DNA from: Dyadobacter sp. CY347
GTDB taxonomy: Bacteria; Bacteroidota; Bacteroidia; Cytophagales; Spirosomataceae
Length of the DNA stretch: 64,000 nt
Assembly: GCF_021502655.1 (NCBI RefSeq)
Contig: NZ_JAKFFT010000009.1
Location: 248,001-312,000, forward strand
Direction of reading: 5' to 3'
The notes below the pieces were generated by a model, which saw nothing but the letters and a program-made list of their open reading frames with translations, made no database searches and had not been told where the DNA came from. Positions 58,707 through 64,000 of the stretch are shown here, in pieces (the stretch's first letter is position 1; every line of letters starts with the position of its first letter). Made by a program: the position numbers and the translations under genes.

Positions 58707-60008
58707 ATGGAAAAATCCAAAATTGGCAATTACCGTTGGGTCATTTGTGCATTATTATTCTTCGCCACCACAATCAATTACATCGACAGACAAATCCTAG
58801 GCTTACTGAAACCCACGCTCGAAGTGGAATTCAACTGGACCGAGACTGACTATGCAAATATTGTCATGGTGTTTGCCGGATGTTATGCCTTGGGTTACAT
58901 CATTTTCGGGAATTTCATCGATCGGATCGGTTCAAAAGTGGGATATTCTATCTCCATCATTATTTGGAGTATTGCTGCCATAGCGCATGCATTTGTGAAA
59001 AGCACATTCGGTTTTGGCGCTGTAAGGGCCGTTTTAGGGCTTGGTGAAGCTGGTAACTTTCCGGCTGCTGTAAAAGCAACCGCCGAATGGTTCCCCAAGC
59101 GTGAGCGCGCACTGGCAACAGGGATTTTCAACTCGGGAACAAGCATTGGAGCCGTCGCAGCACCTATTATGGTTCCTTGGTTACTCGGCGCTTACGGCTG
59201 GCAGGAGGCGTTTCTAATTACAGGTGCGCTGGGGTTTATCTGGCTGATATTCTGGTGGTTGTTCTATGAAATCCCTTCCAGGCACAAGAAAATCCAACCT
59301 GCTGAATTCGAATACATTCACAGCGACAGCGAGGATATCGCCACTCCGGATCAGAAGCCGATCAGGTGGGCCAAGTTGGTCCAACTTCCTCAGACATGGG
59401 TCTTTATCAGCGGAAAATTGCTTACCGATCCCATCTGGTGGTTTTTCCTGTTCTGGCTTCCCTCCTATTTTGCCACGACTTTTGCGCTGGATCTTAAAAA
59501 ACCAAGTTTGCATTTGGCGGTCGTTTATACGGCAACAACATTCGGCAGCATTGGCGGCGGTTATCTGTCTTCTTATCTGATCAAAAAAATGGGCTGGGAA
59601 CCCTTGCGGGCGCGAAAAACAACATTGCTGGTCGTTGCCATCGCTGTATTACCAATTATTCTGGCGCAATTCGCGACTGACATCTGGGTGGCAGTGGGCA
59701 TTATCAGCATTGCGGCAGCAGCGCATCAGGCCTGGAGTGCGAATATTTTTACCATTGTTTCAGATATTTTCCCAAAACGCGCGGTAAGCTCCGTGGTTGG
59801 GATAGGTGGGATGGCGGGATCGATCGGCTCTACGCTTTTCCCTTTGCTGGTGGGCTCGTTGCTGGACTATTACAAAGCCGCCGGGAACATTGGTGCCGGG
59901 TACAATATTTTGTTCATCATATGCGGCTTGGCTTACCTTGTGGCGTGGCTCATTATTCATTTCCTGACAAAAAATATGAAACCGGTTGAAGATGCGTTAA
60001 GAGATTGA
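58707..60008 (+). CDS. MFS transporter, hexuronate/anion symporter type
   Basis: A 433-residue permease with twelve helices. The TM1 region TTINYIDRQILGLLKPTLE, the loop FGNFIDRIGSK, and FGAVRAVLGLGEAGNFPAAVKA match the anion:cation symporter family (ExuT/GudP-like), which imports hexuronates, hexarates or related acids. The central cytoplasmic loop is rich in charged residues (PSRHKKIQPAEFEY). It is immediately followed by a cytochrome c/dehydrogenase lipoprotein gene on the same strand, so the two may act in oxidation and uptake of one sugar acid. Confidence 0.9.
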   Translation: MEKSKIGNYRWVICALLFFATTINYIDRQILGLLKPTLEVEFNWTETDYANIVMVFAGCYALGYIIFGNFIDRIGSKVGYSISIIIWSIAAIAHAFVKSTFGFGAVRAVLGLGEAGNFPAAVKATAEWFPKRERALATGIFNSGTSIGAVAAPIMVPWLLGAYGWQEAFLITGALGFIWLIFWWLFYEIPSRHKKIQPAEFEYIHSDSEDIATPDQKPIRWAKLVQLPQTWVFISGKLLTDPIWWFFLFWLPSYFATTFALDLKKPSLHLAVVYTATTFGSIGGGYLSSYLIKKMGWEPLRARKTTLLVVAIAVLPIILAQFATDIWVAVGIISIAAAAHQAWSANIFTIVSDIFPKRAVSSVVGIGGMAGSIGSTLFPLLVGSLLDYYKAAGNIGAGYNILFIICGLAYLVAWLIIHFLTKNMKPVEDALRD

Positions 60009-60078
60009 TCTTTTGGTGTTTCCAACCCGTTTATATCAAAAAATATTCATCATTACTGCACAGAGATTATTCATTGAA

Positions 60079-62397
60079 ATGAGAAAGTCCCGCTACTATA
60101 TACTCTTCCTGACAATTTCGATCACGCTGTTTTATTGCAAGTCCAATAAACAATCCGTTTCGAAGCAAGCTGTTCCGGAGAAAGTGGAAAAGGAAGAGCC
60201 TGCAAAGCCTAATGTTTCCGCATTATCACCATTTATTTCACCTGAAAAGACCATTGAAAAAATGCAGGTGGAAGATGGTTTCGAGGTAAAATTGATCGCC
60301 GCCGAGCCGCTTATCAGTGCGCCTGTTGCCATGCAGTTTGATGACAAAGCCAGAATGTGGGTCGTTGAAATGACGGGATACATGCCCGACACCATCGGCA
60401 CCGGTGAAGACATTCCTAACGGTAACATTGTTGTCCTGGACGATAAAAACAAGGACGGCGTCTACGACGACCGGACCGTCATCATAGATTCACTCATTCT
60501 TCCGCGCGCCATTTGCCTGATCGAGAATGGGATTCTGGTGGCCGAGCCTACTAACCTTTGGTTTTACGAGATCAAAAATGATAAAGTTGGAAAAAGAACA
60601 TTAGTTGATCCAAAATATACGGAAGGCGGTAATGTTGAGCATCAGCCCAACGGGCTTTTCAGGGCGCTCGACAACTGGATTTACAATGCCAAGTCAGACA
60701 AGCGTTACCGCAAGCGGGGCAATAAGTGGGAAATTGAACACACACATTTCCGTGGCCAATGGGGCATCAGCCAGGACAATTACGGTCGCCTTTACTACAA
60801 TAATAATTCACAAAACCTGATCGGGGATTATTTCCCGGCCGGACTTGGCGCTTCCAACAAAAACCAAAAAAATGTGGCGGGTTATAATGAAAAATGGGTG
60901 GCTAACAACCGCGTTTTCCCATTGCACCCCACTCCCGGCGTGAACCGCGGCTACATGAAAAACGTCCTGGACGACAGCCTGCGCCTGACCAATTTTACCG
61001 CAGCAGCCGCACCAGTCGTTTATCGTGGCGACTTGTTCGGCGATAGTTTTGCATTCAACGCATTTGTTCCCGAGCCTTCTGCCAATCTCATTAAACGGAA
61101 CATCCTTAGTGAAAATGGCTATGTCGTAAAGGGTGAGCAGGCATACAAAAACAAAGAATTTCTGGCCAGCACAGATGAGCGTTTTCGTCCCGTAAGCCTT
61201 TATAATGGTCCGGATGGTGCCATGTACATTCTGGACATGTATCGAGGGATCATTCAGCATAAAACTTATCTGACCCCATATCTCAAAGACCAGATCGGCA
61301 AGCGGGACCTTACACAGCCGCTTTCCAGCGGAAGGATTTATAAAATTGTCCCAAAAAACGCAAAAGCTAAACCGGTAATGATCCCCTCCGGTGCCGATGA
61401 TCTCGTGAAGCTTCTGGGCCATGCGAATGGCTGGGTAAGGGACCGGGCACAACAAAAACTGATCGACGGTAAATACAACCAAACGGTTCCTGCCTTGCGC
61501 GCGGCAATCAAGCAGACGGCAAATCCTTTGCTTGCGATTCACGCCTTATGGACATTGGAAGGACTTAATTCGCTTAAAACGGAGGAAGCATTGTCGTGGC
61601 TCAGGCAGTCCGATTGGAAGTTTCGTATGCAGGGATTGGCTGTGTCGCCAGCGCTTATGACGCCTGGTTCACACCAGCAATTTGCATCAGCGTTCAATGC
61701 TATGGTAGATGCTAACGATACATTAGCAGCACCTTACATTGCACTGGCTGCGAAAACGATCCAGCCATTTGATACGACGGCCGCTCGTGGCCTGCTCACT
61801 AAGCTAGCCACAAAATATCCGAACAACCGTTATGTTACGGACGCCATTATCAGCAACTTGCAGGATCAGGAAGAAAGTTTTCAATCGGAAATCTCCGCTT
61901 CTCTTTCCAACCCCGACTTTTTACTGAATAAACAATTACAGCGGGCCATTGCCACAGTGCAAAGCACCCGAGGTAACAGGAATCCTGAAATGCTCAAAAA
62001 GGAATTTCCGAAAGGTGAAGCATTATTCACATCGATCTGCCAGACTTGCCATGGTGCAGATGGCGCCGGGATCAGGTCGCTTGCACCGCCTTTGAACCAA
62101 TCGGAATGGGTTACAGGGAACAAAGAGAAGCTGATTTCTATCATCCTGTACGGCTTAACTGGTCCGGTTAAAGTAAATGGTCGCATTTACCAGACGCCTG
62201 AGGTGAGCGGTGATATGCCGGGAATTGGTTATGATAAGGATATGCCTAGCGAAGATATCGCGCAGCTTTTGAGCTTTATCCGAAAATCGTGGCGCAATGA
62301 TGCGGATAAGGTGACAACGGAGGAAGTTGAGATAACAAGACGGAAACTAACCGGTCGTGAAAAAGCATTCACCGAAAGTGAGCTGAACGGAATATAG
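60079..62397 (+). CDS. PVC-type dehydrogenase lipoprotein with HEAT region and cytochrome c domain
   Basis: An exported protein of about 772 residues. The N-terminal hydrophobic segment ends near FYCKSN, suggesting a lipoprotein or signal anchor. A beta-propeller of the membrane-bound dehydrogenase (sorbosone/glucose dehydrogenase-like) type follows (about 60-420), including IDSLILPRAICL and RFRPVSLYNGPDGAMYILDMY. A HEAT-like helical region then runs to about 640. Near the C-terminus is a cytochrome c motif, ICQTCHGADGAGIRSLAPPL, with CxxCH for covalent heme. The architecture is abundant in Planctomycetes and Cytophagales and is thought to oxidise sugars. The ATG at 60079 gives the signal sequence. 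It probably shares a transcript with the MFS gene upstream. Confidence 0.88.
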   Translation: MRKSRYYILFLTISITLFYCKSNKQSVSKQAVPEKVEKEEPAKPNVSALSPFISPEKTIEKMQVEDGFEVKLIAAEPLISAPVAMQFDDKARMWVVEMTGYMPDTIGTGEDIPNGNIVVLDDKNKDGVYDDRTVIIDSLILPRAICLIENGILVAEPTNLWFYEIKNDKVGKRTLVDPKYTEGGNVEHQPNGLFRALDNWIYNAKSDKRYRKRGNKWEIEHTHFRGQWGISQDNYGRLYYNNNSQNLIGDYFPAGLGASNKNQKNVAGYNEKWVANNRVFPLHPTPGVNRGYMKNVLDDSLRLTNFTAAAAPVVYRGDLFGDSFAFNAFVPEPSANLIKRNILSENGYVVKGEQAYKNKEFLASTDERFRPVSLYNGPDGAMYILDMYRGIIQHKTYLTPYLKDQIGKRDLTQPLSSGRIYKIVPKNAKAKPVMIPSGADDLVKLLGHANGWVRDRAQQKLIDGKYNQTVPALRAAIKQTANPLLAIHALWTLEGLNSLKTEEALSWLRQSDWKFRMQGLAVSPALMTPGSHQQFASAFNAMVDANDTLAAPYIALAAKTIQPFDTTAARGLLTKLATKYPNNRYVTDAIISNLQDQEESFQSEISASLSNPDFLLNKQLQRAIATVQSTRGNRNPEMLKKEFPKGEALFTSICQTCHGADGAGIRSLAPPLNQSEWVTGNKEKLISIILYGLTGPVKVNGRIYQTPEVSGDMPGIGYDKDMPSEDIAQLLSFIRKSWRNDADKVTTEEVEITRRKLTGREKAFTESELNGI

Positions 62398-62475
62398 GCG
62401 GTTAGGGCAGAATGCACTAAGTTTGTTCTTTTATAATAAACAAACGAGCTGGTCGCAGAAGCTCTCACTTTTCGC

Positions 62476-63666
62476 ATGTCATATTTTACAACACCTTCCC
62501 GCGTCATTATCACTTGCCACAAACGTCTTGCGCCCTATCTGGAACAAGAGGTGAAAGACCTGGGCTTTGATATCGAGGAAGCATTTGTTACCGGATTACG
62601 GATCAAAGCATCTATAAATGAATGCATTAAACTCAATCTGAATCTCTATTGCGCCAGCCAGGTTCTGTATAGCCTGGGTTCATTTACGGCGCATCATCCC
62701 GATGACGTTTACCGGTTCCTGCTGCAAATGCCCTGGGAGGATATCATTGCAGACGAAGGATATTTTTCGGTCACCAGCAATGTTCAGAATCCGACTATTA
62801 ACAACAGCATGTTTGCGAACCTGCGGGTTAAAGATGCCATTGTAGACCGGTTCCGGGATAAAAAAGGCACACGCCCCACGACGGGTTCGGACCTGATAGG
62901 CACAGTAATCCACTTATTTTGGAAGAATGAATCTGCTGAAATATTCATAGATACATCGGGCGACTCGCTCGCCAGGCACAGTTACCGCAAAATTCCGGGC
63001 AGAGCGCCAATGCTCGAAGCCCTTGCGTCTGCTACCATTCTTGCCAGCCGCTGGGACCGAAACTCAACATTCATCAATCCGATGTGCGGCTCGGGCACTT
63101 TGGCCATTGAAGCAGCATTAATCGCTACAAACAGCCGCCCAGGCCTTTTCAGGGATAATTTCGCATTTATGCACGTGCTCGGTTACGACCAGGAAATTTA
63201 TTACGCTGAGCAGGACAAGCTAGAACAGCAGATCAGGGAAGTGCCGGGCCTGCGCATTATCGCAACAGATTATAGCAATGTGGCCATCGCCAATGCAAAG
63301 AAAAACGCCATTGCCGCAGGCGTCGCTGAAATGATCGATTTTGAATGCTGCGACTTTGCCGATACGGAAGTGCCCCATGAAAACAAGGGCGTATTTTTCA
63401 TCAATCCCGAATATGGCGACAGGCTTGGCGAAATCGCAGAGCTTGAAGAAACATACGCACGGATTGGCGATTTTATGAAACAAAAGTGTGGAGGATATTT
63501 CGGCTATGTCTTCACCGGAAACCTGGACCTTGCCAAGAAAATCGGGTTGAAAGCGAAGCGAAGAATTGAGTTCTACACCAGCACAATCGATTGTCGCTTG
63601 CTGGAATACGAGCTTTACGAGGGAACGAGGAGAAAATTTGAGACGGAACCTGCACCGCTGGCATAA
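62476..63666 (+). CDS. THUMP-domain rRNA guanine-N2-methyltransferase (RlmL/RlmK-like)
   Basis: A 396-residue RNA methyltransferase. The N-terminus HKRLAPYLEQEVKDLGFDI begins the ferredoxin-like and THUMP region (to about 160). The Rossmann methyltransferase domain has FINPMCGSGTLAIEAALIAT and RIIATDYSNVAIANAKKNA. Its catalytic motif is FFINPEYGDRLGE, an NPxY variant (NPEY). The best match is the 23S rRNA G2445 family. It lacks the second methyltransferase domain of E. coli RlmKL, as is usual outside gammaproteobacteria. It stands alone at the end of a run of + strand genes. Confidence 0.9.
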   Translation: MSYFTTPSRVIITCHKRLAPYLEQEVKDLGFDIEEAFVTGLRIKASINECIKLNLNLYCASQVLYSLGSFTAHHPDDVYRFLLQMPWEDIIADEGYFSVTSNVQNPTINNSMFANLRVKDAIVDRFRDKKGTRPTTGSDLIGTVIHLFWKNESAEIFIDTSGDSLARHSYRKIPGRAPMLEALASATILASRWDRNSTFINPMCGSGTLAIEAALIATNSRPGLFRDNFAFMHVLGYDQEIYYAEQDKLEQQIREVPGLRIIATDYSNVAIANAKKNAIAAGVAEMIDFECCDFADTEVPHENKGVFFINPEYGDRLGEIAELEETYARIGDFMKQKCGGYFGYVFTGNLDLAKKIGLKAKRRIEFYTSTIDCRLLEYELYEGTRRKFETEPAPLA

Positions 63667-63681
63667 TTTTTAAACTAACTT

Positions 63682-63882
63682 ATGCATAACCAAATAAAGA
63701 TTGTCATGAAACAGTCACAAAATTCGGGATCAATGCAACAATCGCAAAGTAACCGCAAGCCTGACAATAAAGACAATATCGATAGCAGGCACAAGGAAGA
63801 GGAAATGGTTAAAGGAGACCACATTACAAATAATCACAAAGAGCAGCATAGCAATTCAAAACAGCAGAAACAGCAACAATAG
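63682..63882 (+). CDS. Small Gln/Asn/Lys-rich hydrophilic protein
   Basis: A 66-residue (58 if started at ATG 63706) protein I do not recognise. It has no hydrophobic segment and is dominated by Gln, Asn, Lys, Ser and Asp, ending KQQKQQQ. It starts 15 bases after the methyltransferase stop and precedes a strong terminator, so it is probably transcribed as the tail of that unit. The composition suggests an intrinsically disordered protein, perhaps of the small hydrophilic stress-associated kind. An artefactual ORF is possible. Confidence 0.5.
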   Translation: MHNQIKIVMKQSQNSGSMQQSQSNRKPDNKDNIDSRHKEEEMVKGDHITNNHKEQHSNSKQQKQQQ

Positions 63883-63912
63883 CAGTTGTGAAAAATGCAG
63901 TTTTTTAAAGTA

Positions 63913-63939
63913 GGCCAGGATTCGTTCCTGGCCTTTTTT
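63913..63939 (+). terminator. Intrinsic terminator after the Q/N/K-rich ORF
   Basis: GGCCAGGA and TCCTGGCC pair around a TTCG tetraloop region and are followed by six T residues on the + strand. This is a textbook rho-independent terminator. Confidence 0.9.
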
Positions 63940-63971
63940 GCAATATATATCTCAAAATTCATACAAAAAAT

Positions 63972-64000
63972 ATGATCGTTAACTATCAGGAAAATGCATG
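63972..64000 (+). CDS. Start of a gene cut by the window edge
   Basis: An ATG at 63972 opens a frame reading MIVNYQENA that runs off the end. The opening words resemble DUF3891-family proteins of Bacteroidota as I remember them, but nine residues are too few to rely on. It follows a strong terminator by about 30 bases, which fits a new transcript. Confidence 0.3.

Noticed and set aside
60808..61542. 244-codon minus-strand frame inside the cytochrome c/dehydrogenase gene
   Set aside because: It is a shadow of a convincing + strand gene and its translation is rich in unlikely Cys and His.

Overview
The window looks like a chromosomal segment of a Bacteroidota bacterium of the order Cytophagales, most likely the Spirosomaceae (Dyadobacter-like). 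This is inferred from gliding-family GldC, a long IspG with an inserted domain, a type III glutamine synthetase, Bacteroidota-type -7 boxes (TAnnTTTG) upstream of several genes, few Shine-Dalgarno sites and moderate GC. No rRNA, tRNA, CRISPR array, transposase or phage gene was found. Most of the window is housekeeping chromosome.

Layout. 1-3.97 kb: end of a sugar permease, a GHMP sugar kinase, ispG, and a small membrane protein translationally coupled to an MmcQ/YjbR protein. 3.98-4.82 kb: two oppositely oriented tandem arrays of a 51-91 bp extragenic repeat. 4.9-11.3 kb: gldC, a DUF4197 protein, cinA, and a tightly packed run of dihydrolipoyl acyltransferase, deoxyribonucleotidase, response regulator and histidine kinase. 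11.3-13.9 kb: a second small repeat cluster, an acyl desaturase, a DUF4159 protein and rsmE. 14.3-24.2 kb: a nitrogen-assimilation region with a eukaryote-like GSII, a GSIII, an ammonium channel and an outer-membrane porin, interrupted by an LTA-synthase-like sulfatase and mtaB. 24.5-26 kb: ferredoxin and a LuxC-like acyl-CoA reductase.

26.0-34.3 kb is the most interesting part. Two divergent esterases are followed by a conventional ATP-grasp ligase with a basic histone-like tail, a COG2170 carboxylate-amine ligase, a class I glutamine amidotransferase, a second ligase whose motif order suggests a circularly permuted ATP-grasp fold, a class III aminotransferase and an aldose-epimerase-like protein, all on one strand with short gaps or overlaps. 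Three predicted amide-bond-forming enzymes plus a putative gamma-glutamyl hydrolase suggest a pathway making an unknown peptide-like or gamma-glutamyl metabolite.

34.3-47 kb: a HicAB toxin-antitoxin pair with a palindromic candidate operator, trxA, dnaE, a DUF2461 protein, an orphan antitoxin-like ORF, trpS, a PAP2 phosphatase, prs, rplY, a SerA-like dehydrogenase, pdxA, a YicC-family nuclease and an alkyladenine glycosylase. 47-64 kb: an orphan TPR histidine kinase, a methyltransferase, an RND/MMPL transporter, an isolated Anbu proteasome-like peptidase, a DinB-fold gene split by one in-frame stop codon, an SGNH lipoprotein, a ferredoxin/ferredoxin reductase pair, a lipid kinase, surE, a hexuronate-type MFS transporter next to a cytochrome c/dehydrogenase lipoprotein, a THUMP rRNA methyltransferase and a small Q/N/K-rich protein. 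The start of another gene is cut by the right edge. Assignments rest on motif recognition by eye; no database search was run.
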